In this document: piece after piece, positions 1 to 6,066 of the stretch | Numbering within the stretch: the stretch's first letter is position 1 | How the letters are laid out: every line of letters begins with the position of its first letter | Origin: Actinomycetota bacterium | GTDB lineage: Bacteria; Cyanobacteriota; Vampirovibrionia; Obscuribacterales; Obscuribacteraceae | Assembly: GCA_903970355.1 (NCBI GenBank) | Contig: CAJCIF010000163.1 | Location: forward strand, 1 to 13,020 | Length of the DNA: 13,020 bases | Reading direction: 5' to 3' | Translations under genes and position numbers: made by a program | Notes under the pieces: generated by a model | What the model was told of the DNA's origin: nothing | Database searches by the model: none | Seen by the model: only the letters and a program-made list of their open reading frames with translations

Positions 1-264
1 GCCCCTCCATTTACTAAGACACAGTCCACTTCGCTTACACCGCCGGGCAATCGTCCTGTTCCTCCGATGCCAAAAGCACCAGAGGAAGAGACAAACGAAC
101 TGACACGTTATCGCTATCGCCGAAAGCTCAGCAGTGCTGCCGCACATCTCAGAAGAGAACGTGTGAAAGCAGGCGACTTCACTGCTTATTCAGTTGGGGT
201 TAATTCCTCAATAGGCAAACTTCTCGACAAAACAAACTCGCTCATAAGGAGATTTTTTAGCTAG
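1..264 (+). CDS. C-terminal end of an unrecognised protein (5' end outside window)
   Basis: The reading frame is open from the first base of the window to a TAG at 262-264, so this is the last 87 codons of a longer gene. An internal ATG at 67 could be a start, but the frame upstream stays open and no Shine-Dalgarno sequence precedes it. The visible part begins with a Pro/Thr-rich low-complexity stretch (about 22 residues, with PPG and PVPP), followed by an acidic patch (EEET), a strongly basic helix-like segment (RYRYRRK, LRRERVK) and a C-terminal SLIRRFFS. This looks like a disordered linker followed by a basic tail, perhaps binding nucleic acid or membrane. That reading comes from composition alone; I recognise no family. 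Confidence 0.6.
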   Translation, partial: APPFTKTQSTSLTPPGNRPVPPMPKAPEEETNELTRYRYRRKLSSAAAHLRRERVKAGDFTAYSVGVNSSIGKLLDKTNSLIRRFFS

Positions 265-279
265 CGCCTCTCATTCGGT

Positions 280-285
280 TACAAT
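280..285 (+). promoter_or_regulatory. Possible -10 box (TACAAT) for the phosphatase-cupin unit
   Basis: TACAAT lies in the 65-base gap after the first gene, about 45 bases before the ATG at 330. The matching -35 position (257-262, TTAGCT) fits the consensus poorly, so only the -10 box supports this call. Confidence 0.3.
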
Positions 286-329
286 AGACCTCAGGTCATT
301 ACACAAATTCGGAATCTGAGGGATGCTTG

Positions 330-674
330 ATGTCGCACAGACCGAAGAAGATTCTGTTTGTTTGTAGCCAAAAACAGAGGCGCAGCCTCACGGCTGAGAA
401 AATATATGAAGGTTTCGCTCAGTACCAAGTGCAAGCCGCTGGCACCGATCATGGAGCAAAAGTGAGGGTTTCAGCTGGCCATATTGGTTGGGCTGATTGG
501 ATCTTCGTAATGGAAGATTCGCATTTGCAATTTATACAAAGCAAATACGGCGAACTTCTCTCGGATAAAAATCTTGTTTGCTTGAACCTTGAAGACAAAT
601 ACGAATTCATGAACAAAGATTTGGTAGATCTTTTGAAAGCAGAGTTAGCCGCATTTATTGAAGTTCCTGAGTAA
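330..674 (+). CDS. Low-molecular-weight protein-tyrosine-phosphatase homologue (small, COG4551-like)
   Basis: A 114-residue cytoplasmic protein. After beta-strand KKILFV comes the phosphatase P-loop C-x5-R-S (C12, R18, S19), with C12 as the expected nucleophile and R18 as the phosphate-binding arginine. WADWIFVMEDSH (54-65) and LEDKY (87-91, D89 as likely general acid) match the layout of the short 'predicted protein tyrosine phosphatase' group. The P-loop Asn usual in LMW-PTPs (CxxNxxRS) is Lys here (K15), so activity should not be assumed. The ATG at 330 is chosen because GAGGG at 318-322 lies 7 bases upstream; a TTG at 327 is in frame but poorly spaced. The cupin gene follows 20 bases later and is probably co-transcribed. 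The substrate is unknown. Confidence 0.75.
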   Translation: MSHRPKKILFVCSQKQRRSLTAEKIYEGFAQYQVQAAGTDHGAKVRVSAGHIGWADWIFVMEDSHLQFIQSKYGELLSDKNLVCLNLEDKYEFMNKDLVDLLKAELAAFIEVPE

Positions 675-694
675 AAACGAAAGGAGTCGCTAAT

Positions 695-1027
695 ATGCCG
701 CAGGAAATCAAATTGCCCGAAAATCAAATACTCTCCGATATAGACTTTCTGCCAGGGTCTAGTTGGTGCGTGCTATCTGAACCTGTTCCATCGGGATCAA
801 TTCACAAACTCCGCATGGTTGCGGGGAGTTCCATTCCTCCGCACACACATCCAGCCGATGAATACGTACTGGTTGTAAAAGGAACGTGGAAAACCGGCGA
901 CAGGATATGCGAATCCGGCACCTTTATCAAAACGCCAGCAGGAACACGACAAGGTCCTCATAAAGCCATAACAGACGTAGAGCTTCTCACCATTCGATTA
1001 GGGCCACTGGGTACTTTCGAAAATTGA
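695..1027 (+). CDS. Single-domain cupin protein (ChrR/quercetinase-like fold)
   Basis: A 110-residue protein made almost entirely of one cupin beta-barrel. Cupin motif 1 is clear: G44-x5-H50-x-H52-x3-E56-x6-G63, giving three metal ligands. Motif 2 follows as G75-x5-P81-AG-x4-H89, with H89 as the fourth ligand. It therefore probably binds Fe, Zn or Mn. The family includes dioxygenases, isomerases and the sensing domain of anti-sigma factor ChrR, and the sequence does not choose among them. Start: AAGGAG at 681-686 lies 8 bases before the ATG. It follows the phosphatase gene by 20 bases, probably in one transcript. Its stop lies only 7 bases from the stop of the convergent gene at 1035. Confidence 0.8.
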   Translation: MPQEIKLPENQILSDIDFLPGSSWCVLSEPVPSGSIHKLRMVAGSSIPPHTHPADEYVLVVKGTWKTGDRICESGTFIKTPAGTRQGPHKAITDVELLTIRLGPLGTFEN

Positions 1028-1034
1028 AGGTATT

Positions 1035-1403
1035 TTACAACTCGTCGATTTTGATTGGCTCGGGACGGGTTCCCGTAAATTCGAACATATCTCCTCCACT
1101 TGGTGGAAGCATAGCCGCATGCACAGTGCCTTCTACTGCTCCTTGATGTCGGGCCAATATTTCGTCGTAGCGAGCATCTCCGGGTTGCACCACAAACCGA
1201 CCGGAGCCATCTCCGTTTAGTTTATGCTCGTTGAAACTTACGTGAATGGAATCATCTTCCGCGATCAATATTGTTTCCCAACGATAAGCCTTGTCTTCTT
1301 CAACAGAAGAACTGCTTTCCTTAGCGCTTTTTCGCATCGCATCAAGCCAGTCTTGGTCGCGTTTTTGCGGTGCAATCTTTTCAGACTCGTTCGGTTCCGA
1401 CAT
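1035..1403 (-). CDS. Hypothetical small acidic protein (122 aa)
   Basis: I do not recognise this protein. It has no signal peptide or membrane segment. The N-terminal 40 residues are charged and Ser/Glu-rich (SSSSVEEDK) and look disordered. The rest looks like a small beta-rich domain: RWETILIAEDDSIHVSF, GSGRFVVQPGDARYDEIL, and MFEFTGTRPEPIKI near the end. An ATG lies two codons upstream at 1409, but AAGGG at 1412-1416 would then be only 2 bases away. The ATG at 1403 has 8-base spacing and is preferred. It lies 45 bases downstream of the dehydrogenase gene on the same strand, so it may be the last gene of that run. Confidence 0.65.
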   Translation of the reverse strand: MSEPNESEKIAPQKRDQDWLDAMRKSAKESSSSVEEDKAYRWETILIAEDDSIHVSFNEHKLNGDGSGRFVVQPGDARYDEILARHQGAVEGTVHAAMLPPSGGDMFEFTGTRPEPIKIDEL

Positions 1404-1411
1404 TTGCATAT

Positions 1412-1416
1412 CCCTT
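1412..1416 (-). promoter_or_regulatory. Ribosome binding site AAGGG choosing the start at 1403
   Basis: On the minus strand AAGGG precedes ATG-CAA-ATG. Spacing is 2 bases to the first ATG and 8 to the second, so the second is the likely initiator. Confidence 0.5.
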
Positions 1417-1454
1417 TTCGGCGAGGGTGTTAGCCAGTAAAGATGGTTATTCGC

Positions 1455-2546
1455 CTATCGAGTTAACGAAGATTCGCTGTCTTTGCATGTTACTTTTAGG
1501 CCGCGCTCTGCGAGATCGGCCAAGACTAAATCTTGCAGTCCATCAATGCCAATTCGTTCAGGTGCATGAACACCAGGTTCGGTGAATTTCTTGCGCGCAA
1601 GAAGAGAAGCGATTGCGGCAGTGGTGAAGCCTGTCACTCTGCTCATTGCTGACTGATTATCAGTGTAGCGATCCACAAGTTGCCAGCTTCGTTTCTTGCC
1701 TGCTTTCTCAGCTTCCATTATCAATAAGATTGCATCATGATATTTGTCGGGGCGATATTTTCTGCTCCACGCCGATGCAATTGCATCGATAGCGGCTTCC
1801 GTATCGAATACGCCGATTGCTTTTAGAGTCTTCATTGTTTCAATGTGACCCGGCCAGCGCAGCGTTCTTTCAACCATGTTTGGCACTTTTGGAAACGATT
1901 CAAGCAATGATCTCAAACCATCGCTAATGAATGATTCGAGCTTTCCAAATTCAGGATGTTCGTAAGTATCTAGCGGTTCCTCTAAAGGACTGGGCGAAAT
2001 TTCTTTGCCGTTTAGCCTTCCTCGTGCTGGCCGCACATATTCTTCTATCAAGTCTGCGGCATTGAAGTAAATTGCATGCTGGAAAATCGGCGGCGGTTTT
2101 ATCGGAATTCCACCAACCAATATTGATATTGAATCCAAGCCACCAAATTCGGTGTGGGCGCTTCCAATTAACACGTGACTGAGCCCTGGTGCTGTGCCGC
2201 AATCTACAATGCAACAGGACCCTGTCTCAATGGCACGGGCATGCAGATGCAGTGGCGGCGTTGGAGTAAAGCTAACATCGGCAATGGGTAAACCAAATTC
2301 AATCAAATTGGCAAGTGCCTTCTCGGCAATCTGGCTCGGTACTGCTAAAACGAGAGCATCCGCACTGCTGGCAATAGCATTCGCCTCAATTGCATTCAGG
2401 ACATTTGCCTTGTGAAATTTGACACCCGGAATCTGCGGAATGTCGTTGACATCAACGATTTCCACCTCCGGTTTTTCTTTACGGGAAAGCAGATCCTTTG
2501 CGATCACTCGCCCTTGCATGCCGCCGCCGAAAACTACAAAACGCAT
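1455..2546 (-). CDS. Saccharopine dehydrogenase / lysine 6-dehydrogenase family oxidoreductase
   Basis: A 363-residue cytoplasmic NAD(P)-dependent enzyme. The N-terminal Rossmann fold starts at residue 2 with RFVVFGGGMQG (nucleotide-binding GxGxxG-type loop, 7-12), followed by the acidic end of beta-2 (EIVDVND). The C-terminal catalytic part carries family landmarks: DCGTAPGLSHVL (115-126), VGGIP followed by a Pro-rich turn (144-154), IEEYVRPARG (167-176) and ERTLRWPGHIETMK (226-239), where lysine 6-dehydrogenases have EKTLRYPGH. Members oxidise or reduce secondary amines or the epsilon-amino group of lysine; the exact substrate cannot be read here. The length fits lysine 6-dehydrogenase (about 360-390) better than full saccharopine dehydrogenase. 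Start: TTGGAG ends 8 bases before the ATG. It lies 36 bases downstream of csaA. Confidence 0.85.
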   Translation of the reverse strand: MRFVVFGGGMQGRVIAKDLLSRKEKPEVEIVDVNDIPQIPGVKFHKANVLNAIEANAIASSADALVLAVPSQIAEKALANLIEFGLPIADVSFTPTPPLHLHARAIETGSCCIVDCGTAPGLSHVLIGSAHTEFGGLDSISILVGGIPIKPPPIFQHAIYFNAADLIEEYVRPARGRLNGKEISPSPLEEPLDTYEHPEFGKLESFISDGLRSLLESFPKVPNMVERTLRWPGHIETMKTLKAIGVFDTEAAIDAIASAWSRKYRPDKYHDAILLIMEAEKAGKKRSWQLVDRYTDNQSAMSRVTGFTTAAIASLLARKKFTEPGVHAPERIGIDGLQDLVLADLAERGLKVTCKDSESSLTR

Positions 2547-2582
2547 TGATTTACTCCAAGCAGTAGAAAAATGCCACCACCA

Positions 2583-2918
2583 TTAGGATATCAAAGCCCC
2601 AATAGGAGCCTCGCCATCAGGACGCAAAAGAATAACTTCGCCGGGAGCAACTTCTATTCCCAGCACCAATACCTGCGATTCAAAATCCGCCACCTTGCGG
2701 GGCGGGAAATTTGTCACAGCAATTATTAAATTGTCTGCCAACTCTTCTTTGGTATACCGCTTTGTAATTTGGGCTGAAGATTGCTTCACGCCTGCCTCAC
2801 CAAAATCAATCCAGAGCTTGTATGCCGGTTTGCGTGCCTTCGGAAAATCTTCCACTCGGATGATTTTGCCGACTCGCACTTCTGCTTGAAAAAAATGATC
2901 TACCGTAATTTCAGCCAT
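2583..2918 (-). CDS. csaA: CsaA, tRNA-binding-domain export-related chaperone
   Basis: A 111-residue protein matching the whole length of Bacillus-type CsaA (about 110), an OB-fold tRNA-binding-domain (EMAP-II/Trbp-like) homodimer. Seen directly: VRVGKIIRVEDFPKARKPAY (14-33), KLWIDFG, KQSSAQITKRYTKEEL (45-60), IAVTNFPPRKVADF (66-79), VLVLG and VILLRPDGEAPIG near the end. These are near-verbatim family signatures, including the SAQIT and NFPPR motifs. Known members bind tRNA and have been proposed to assist protein export; the true role is unsettled. An in-frame GTG at 2939 overlaps the TAG of the GGDEF gene (TAGTG), but it lacks a spaced Shine-Dalgarno and would add a non-homologous seven residues. 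The ATG at 2918 has AGGA six bases upstream and is preferred. Confidence 0.93.
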   Translation of the reverse strand: MAEITVDHFFQAEVRVGKIIRVEDFPKARKPAYKLWIDFGEAGVKQSSAQITKRYTKEELADNLIIAVTNFPPRKVADFESQVLVLGIEVAPGEVILLRPDGEAPIGALIS

Positions 2919-2924
2919 TCTGTT

Positions 2925-2928
2925 TCCT
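2925..2928 (-). promoter_or_regulatory. Ribosome binding site AGGA choosing the csaA start at 2918
   Basis: CAGGAAACAGAATG on the minus strand: AGGA sits 6 bases from the ATG, inside the gap between the GGDEF stop and csaA. Confidence 0.55.
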
Positions 2929-2938
2929 GCCAAAATCA

Positions 2939-3634
2939 CTAAACCGCTACAACGCGATCGCCACCACGTTCGATGGCTAGTTCCATCATTTCGGTGGCGC
3001 GCGCAATGAGTTCGTCGTATTCATTGGCATGTTCGGGAAACTCAGCTAAACCCACACTGGCTGTCGTTGAAAAACTTTGCCAGTTATGTGTAATTACCTG
3101 GTTGCCAATTTTTTGCCTCATATTTTCTGCCAGTAATGCAGCATCAGAAATAGACGTACGTGGAAAAGCGACAGCGAATAAAGGTCCGCCATATTTCGCC
3201 GCCACGTCACCATCCCGAATACCCGCTTTTATAATGCTGCCCATAACCTTTTGCATGGCTTCGCCCGTTAATTGGCCATAGGTTCTCAACAGATTGTCGA
3301 AACCATCAATGTTGAACATACATAAAACTACTGTGTGGTGATAACGCGAGGCACGTTTGAGTTCGGCTTGCAGTTCTTTGGCAAAAGCCCTGTGGTTGTA
3401 AAGCTCTGTGAGGTTGTCCAGAATGGCGAGCCGATCTATCCCATCGCGAACTGCGGCAGAGTGCGCCTGAACGTCCGCTGCGGCATCTGCCGTTTCATAG
3501 GCACGCACTTTAGCCAGAACGTCCTGATTGCCCACATAACCGTTCTTGGTCATGCCGCGTACCTGCTTCAATTCCGCGAGTATGCGAGTGAACTTAGTGA
3601 CGTCGCCACCCTTTCCGTTTTCGTTTTCCGCCAT
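2939..3634 (-). CDS. Degenerate GGDEF-domain protein, probably catalytically inactive
   Basis: A 231-residue soluble protein with no transmembrane segment or REC/PAS domain. Residues 1-70 form a charged helical N-terminus. Residues 71-231 follow the GGDEF fold: DNLTELYNHRAF (73-84, canonical D-x-LT-x-L-x-NRR), TVVLCMFNIDGF (101-112), KYGGPLFAVAFP (147-158), ASVGLAEFP (192-200) and a final GGDRV (224-228). The signature loop is GGPLF (149-153) instead of GGDEF/GGEEF. The first metal-binding Asp of the DxD-like strand is Asn (N108), and the usual N-D of the substrate helix (HFKxxND) is not kept. These losses argue against cyclic-di-GMP synthesis and for a regulatory or structural role. No RxxD inhibitory site precedes the loop in the expected place. 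Start: AGGAG ends 6 bases before the ATG. It sits between the ferredoxin and csaA genes with short gaps. Confidence 0.85.
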   Translation of the reverse strand: MAENENGKGGDVTKFTRILAELKQVRGMTKNGYVGNQDVLAKVRAYETADAAADVQAHSAAVRDGIDRLAILDNLTELYNHRAFAKELQAELKRASRYHHTVVLCMFNIDGFDNLLRTYGQLTGEAMQKVMGSIIKAGIRDGDVAAKYGGPLFAVAFPRTSISDAALLAENMRQKIGNQVITHNWQSFSTTASVGLAEFPEHANEYDELIARATEMMELAIERGGDRVVAV

Positions 3635-3668
3635 CTCTTTCTCCTGCCTACATTTTAAGGCAAGGAAA

Positions 3669-3977
3669 TCAGTGGGCGAGCACCTTCTTATCTAAGATTA
3701 GCCGTTTTATGGGCTTTTTGGCCCGCAAGTAGCGTTTAAAGATAGTGCGGCAGTCACTTGGACGCACATGACAGTATGTAATTTCCGCTTCCGGGATGCT
3801 GACGATCGGACCCATCTTGCAGTATCCGAGACATTCAGCCTTTTCAACCTTGTAATAGTCTTCCAGTTTGTACTTGGAAATTCGCTTTTTGAGCGCTCGA
3901 AATACATCCTTGCCTTCACGACGCTTGCAATGTTTGCCTTTGGTGCAAACCAATATCAAATTTGTGCCATCGCTCAC
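3669..3977 (-). CDS. Thioredoxin-like [2Fe-2S] ferredoxin (COG3411-type)
   Basis: A 102-residue protein with the thioredoxin-like ferredoxin layout. LILVCTKGKHCKRREG gives C11 and C17; after a basic helix, EKAECLGYCKMGP gives C49 and C53 (C-x3-C). These four are the expected ligands of one [2Fe-2S] cluster, as in NuoE and the shethna-type ferredoxin domain. Two further cysteines (C69, C76) lie in a following strand (ITYCHVRPSDC). The C-terminus is basic (KRYLRAKKPIKR), which could mediate partner docking. It would carry electrons in the cytoplasm; the partner is unknown. The start codon is GTG, supported by GGAG 8 bases upstream; no in-frame ATG lies nearby. A gap of 34 bases separates it from the GGDEF gene. 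Confidence 0.85.
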   Translation of the reverse strand: MSDGTNLILVCTKGKHCKRREGKDVFRALKKRISKYKLEDYYKVEKAECLGYCKMGPIVSIPEAEITYCHVRPSDCRTIFKRYLRAKKPIKRLILDKKVLAH

Positions 3978-3996
3978 AAAAGTGTCTCCGCGAATA

Positions 3997-4017
3997 GTTG
4001 GTTGTCAACTGACCAAC
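3997..4017. repeat. Inverted repeat GTTGGT-N9-ACCAAC upstream of the ferredoxin gene
   Basis: Six-base perfect arms lie in the 96-base gap between the 311-residue gene and the ferredoxin gene, 20 bases upstream of its GTG. There is no T-tract on either side, so an intrinsic terminator is unlikely. An operator or chance are both possible. Confidence 0.3.
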
Positions 4018-4073
4018 AATGATAGGAGGTCTTGTGGCTCTAGTGACATCAACATGTTTAGAAATATCTCACT

Positions 4074-5009
4074 TCAGCGTTGCCATTCCTGGCGCACCGC
4101 CGCTTTTCCCTCATCCAGAATGCGCAAAAGATTGGTGCGGCCCAATTCTTCTATGGATGGAGCGCGTTCAACTACTTCAAATACTTTTTCGTACCAGGAT
4201 TTGTCGTGGCATAGCTCAATCCAGTTACTTAACTTATTCCATTCACCATCATTGAGCCCGATCAGAAAGCGCGCCCGAAATGGATCCACGCCGCTCAACT
4301 CAAAAATCGGCACACGCACATCTTTGCCCAGACCAGTATCGAAATGCGGCGTTCCATTCATATCGACATCGACATCACCGAAGATGTCGTATCTTTTGAC
4401 GAGATCCTGTGCTTCTTGAATGATGCGATCGTGATACAGCCGTCCGCTATCGGTAAGTTTGTAGGAGGCCTTTTTCACGTCTACTTCAATGAGATTGTCC
4501 TTCTCAGCCCACGCGATCACTGATGCGATTTCGGGATAGTCTTTAGTGACATCAATTGGTGATCCAATCGCAATTTGATGTATGAACATGAGTTTTGCAA
4601 ACTCTTCTGTTTGATCATCTTTAGAAGCAGCTGGTTTCAATATTGCGATTTTTCCGCCCTTTACGACCAAATCACAACGCAGATATTTCATGCCTTCCAG
4701 TTCTGCCGGAACGAATGTATTTTTGAAGGATAAATCCGGATTTAAAAGCCTGCCGTTTGCAGAAATTTCGATGCCATCACGAATAAAAAGTCCCTGCTCA
4801 TCACGATCGAATATCACTTCCTGAAAAGCGCGAATATCATCGAGTTGACCAGCGTTAATAACGCTATCGTTGACGAGGCTTTCCAGGTTCTCATTACCGA
4901 CAACGTCAAAGATGACATCAACGGCTGCTTTCTCTACTTCCTCTTCCGGCAGTGTAATGAGCACCATATGCTGAGCTTCAGCATCAGTAAGACGAACTAG
5001 ATATTTCAT
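4074..5009 (-). CDS. Hypothetical 311-residue protein with a winged-helix-like segment
   Basis: I do not recognise the family. There is no signal peptide or membrane span; the protein is acidic and soluble. Residues 1-60 mix beta-strands with acidic helices. Residues 62-125 look beta-rich (AFQEVIFDRDEQGLFIRDG, LVVKGGKIAILKP). Residues 161-207 resemble a winged helix: IASVIAWAEKDNLIEVD, then SYKLTDSGRLYHDRIIQEA. That order of helix, strand, YKLT-x-xG wing and helix is common in MarR/PadR-like folds, but the likeness is weak. Residues 208-240 hold a Gly/Asp-rich turn. The gene begins 2 bases after the stop of the lipoprotein gene, with GGAG nine bases before the ATG inside that gene, so the two are probably coupled and may work together. 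Confidence 0.75.
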   Translation of the reverse strand: MKYLVRLTDAEAQHMVLITLPEEEVEKAAVDVIFDVVGNENLESLVNDSVINAGQLDDIRAFQEVIFDRDEQGLFIRDGIEISANGRLLNPDLSFKNTFVPAELEGMKYLRCDLVVKGGKIAILKPAASKDDQTEEFAKLMFIHQIAIGSPIDVTKDYPEIASVIAWAEKDNLIEVDVKKASYKLTDSGRLYHDRIIQEAQDLVKRYDIFGDVDVDMNGTPHFDTGLGKDVRVPIFELSGVDPFRARFLIGLNDGEWNKLSNWIELCHDKSWYEKVFEVVERAPSIEELGRTNLLRILDEGKAAVRQEWQR

Positions 5010-5011
5010 TG

Positions 5012-5890
5012 TTAGCGTCTCCGTCCACCCCAGCCTCGACTAAGGCCGCGAGAAAAGCTACCGCTGCCGACACTGCCAAATCCGCTTGAGCGTCTTCCAC
5101 CCCAGGAAGATGATGACGGTTCGCCGGCACTTGCAGAACCAGTTGAGGAACCACCCCAGCTTCTGTTTGTTGAACTCGAACCGCTCGAAAAAGAACTGCT
5201 GCCAAATCCGGTTTTGCTTTGTAAACCACCACTTGCATTCGTCTTATATCGGCTGGAAAAAGCATTGTTGTAAGACTGCTGCTGGCCCCAACTTGGAGAG
5301 GTGCGGTAGCTGTTGCGATAGTCATGCAACACAACCACTTGTCCGGGAGGTGTGTAATAATGCCCGCCCCAACTGCTGAACATGTGTCCGATCAACAATG
5401 CCTGAAAAAATGGATTATCTAAGATGCTGTGCGAACCTTGATAATAAACTTGTCCAGTTTGGCCGGTCATTTGATACGGCATTTGATTGTTTGCGGCATC
5501 ACCTGTTTGCTCAATCGTAAACAGCTTTTCATCGCCCGGAACAAAGCCTTCTTTCTTCTGAGTATCTATGTAGCCGGTTACAGCGAGCTTGTTATCTTTG
5601 CGAGTCGCATCTATTGAAACAACCTGAGTGCCTTCGTAAATTTCATTGACTCGCTTTTCAAATGCGGCCATCCAGCTGTTGAGATCATTGCCTTTGGATT
5701 CCCAAAATGCTTTCTGCACCGCTTCAAGATTGATTTTCTCGCTCTCACCTTGCACTTTGGGCGAAACATAGCGCTCCGTTGTGGAAGACGAGCAGCCTTC
5801 CAAAGTGATTGATGCGCTTCCTGCCACGAAACAAATCGCAAAGATCGAGGTGACTGAAGCCATGGCCCGGCTAGTAAAGCGAACCTTCAT
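5012..5890 (-). CDS. Putative secreted lipoprotein with Ser/Gly/Arg-rich C-terminal tail
   Basis: A 292-residue protein from the chosen start. Residues 1-32 look like a signal peptide: basic n-region MKVRFTSR, hydrophobic core (ASVTSIFAICFVAG) and LEGC33, a lipobox-like site with an unusual Glu at -2. Residues 45-190 form a globular part (WESKGNDLNSWMAAFEKRV, then ATRKDNKLAVTGYID). A short hydrophobic/aromatic stretch follows (ILDNPFFQALLIGHMFSSW), then an aromatic Gln/Tyr/Ser-rich linker and about 70 residues almost wholly Ser, Gly, Trp and Arg, ending GWGGRRR. The frame stays open to 6067, but the ATG at 5890 is preferred because it starts the signal peptide, has AGGAG at 5902-5906, and an extended -10 lies just upstream. 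The tail could be a surface or matrix-binding region; the function is unknown. Confidence 0.72.
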   Translation of the reverse strand: MKVRFTSRAMASVTSIFAICFVAGSASITLEGCSSSTTERYVSPKVQGESEKINLEAVQKAFWESKGNDLNSWMAAFEKRVNEIYEGTQVVSIDATRKDNKLAVTGYIDTQKKEGFVPGDEKLFTIEQTGDAANNQMPYQMTGQTGQVYYQGSHSILDNPFFQALLIGHMFSSWGGHYYTPPGQVVVLHDYRNSYRTSPSWGQQQSYNNAFSSRYKTNASGGLQSKTGFGSSSFSSGSSSTNRSWGGSSTGSASAGEPSSSSWGGRRSSGFGSVGSGSFSRGLSRGWGGRRR

Positions 5891-5901
5891 TTGCAGTATT
5901 T

Positions 5902-5906
5902 CTCCT
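5902..5906 (-). promoter_or_regulatory. Ribosome binding site AGGAG for the lipoprotein start at 5890
   Basis: AGGAG lies 11 bases before the ATG, slightly long but the strongest site near any candidate start. It supports 5890 over the upstream in-frame ATG at 6067. Confidence 0.5.
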
Positions 5907-5927
5907 GAGCAAACCCTAGCTAGTGGC

Positions 5928-5936
5928 ACTATAACA
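5928..5936 (-). promoter_or_regulatory. Extended -10 promoter candidate (TGTTATAGT) for the lipoprotein gene
   Basis: On the minus strand TG-T-TATAGT ends 37 bases before the ATG at 5890. This would give a leader of about 30 bases that contains the AGGAG site. The -35 region is poor, as is usual for extended -10 promoters. Confidence 0.4.
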
Positions 5937-5956
5937 CCAATCTCAAGAGGTTCACC

Positions 5957-5969
5957 AAAGCTTAGCTTT
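5957..5969. repeat. Perfect inverted repeat AAAGCT-T-AGCTTT in the divergent control region
   Basis: Six-base perfect arms around one central base, about 20 bases upstream of the lipoprotein -10 and 29 bases upstream of the operon -10 candidate. Its place between two divergent promoters fits an operator. Confidence 0.35.
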
Positions 5970-5997
5970 CCCTTTAAGGATTGCATCTGATCAAGCG

Positions 5998-6006
5998 TGA
6001 TATACA
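5998..6006 (+). promoter_or_regulatory. Extended -10 promoter candidate (TGATATACA) for the PKS operon
   Basis: TG-A-TATACA lies 60 bases before the ATG at 6067. No good -35 lies 16-18 bases upstream. It is the best promoter candidate for the methyltransferase-oxidoreductase-PKS operon. Confidence 0.4.
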
Positions 6007-6042
6007 ACCTTTCGAATGCGGAATAAAAACTCTTTTCCAATA

Positions 6043-6056
6043 CGTTATTCATAACG
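6043..6056. repeat. Perfect inverted repeat CGTTAT-TC-ATAACG before the PKS operon
   Basis: Six-base perfect arms separated by two bases, ending 10 bases before the first ATG of the operon. If the -10 candidate at 6001-6006 is right, this lies in the early leader, where a repressor would block transcription or a small hairpin would sit near the ribosome site. Confidence 0.4.
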
Positions 6057-6066
6057 GGGCCAAACA

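Noticed and set aside
3978..4073. Promoter for the ferredoxin gene (TTGACA or TTGTTG with TATTCG)
   Set aside because: The -10 match is only three of six and the spacing options disagree, so I do not call it.
3868..4419. 183-residue plus-strand ORF with a Ser-rich translation
   Set aside because: It lies antisense to the ferredoxin gene, the gap and the 311-residue gene; its translation is Ser/Arg-rich without domain features, as expected for a shadow frame.
4984..5334. 116-residue minus-strand ORF rich in Ala/Val
   Set aside because: It is another frame of the Ser/Gly/Arg-rich tail of the lipoprotein gene; its low-complexity composition follows from that codon repeat.
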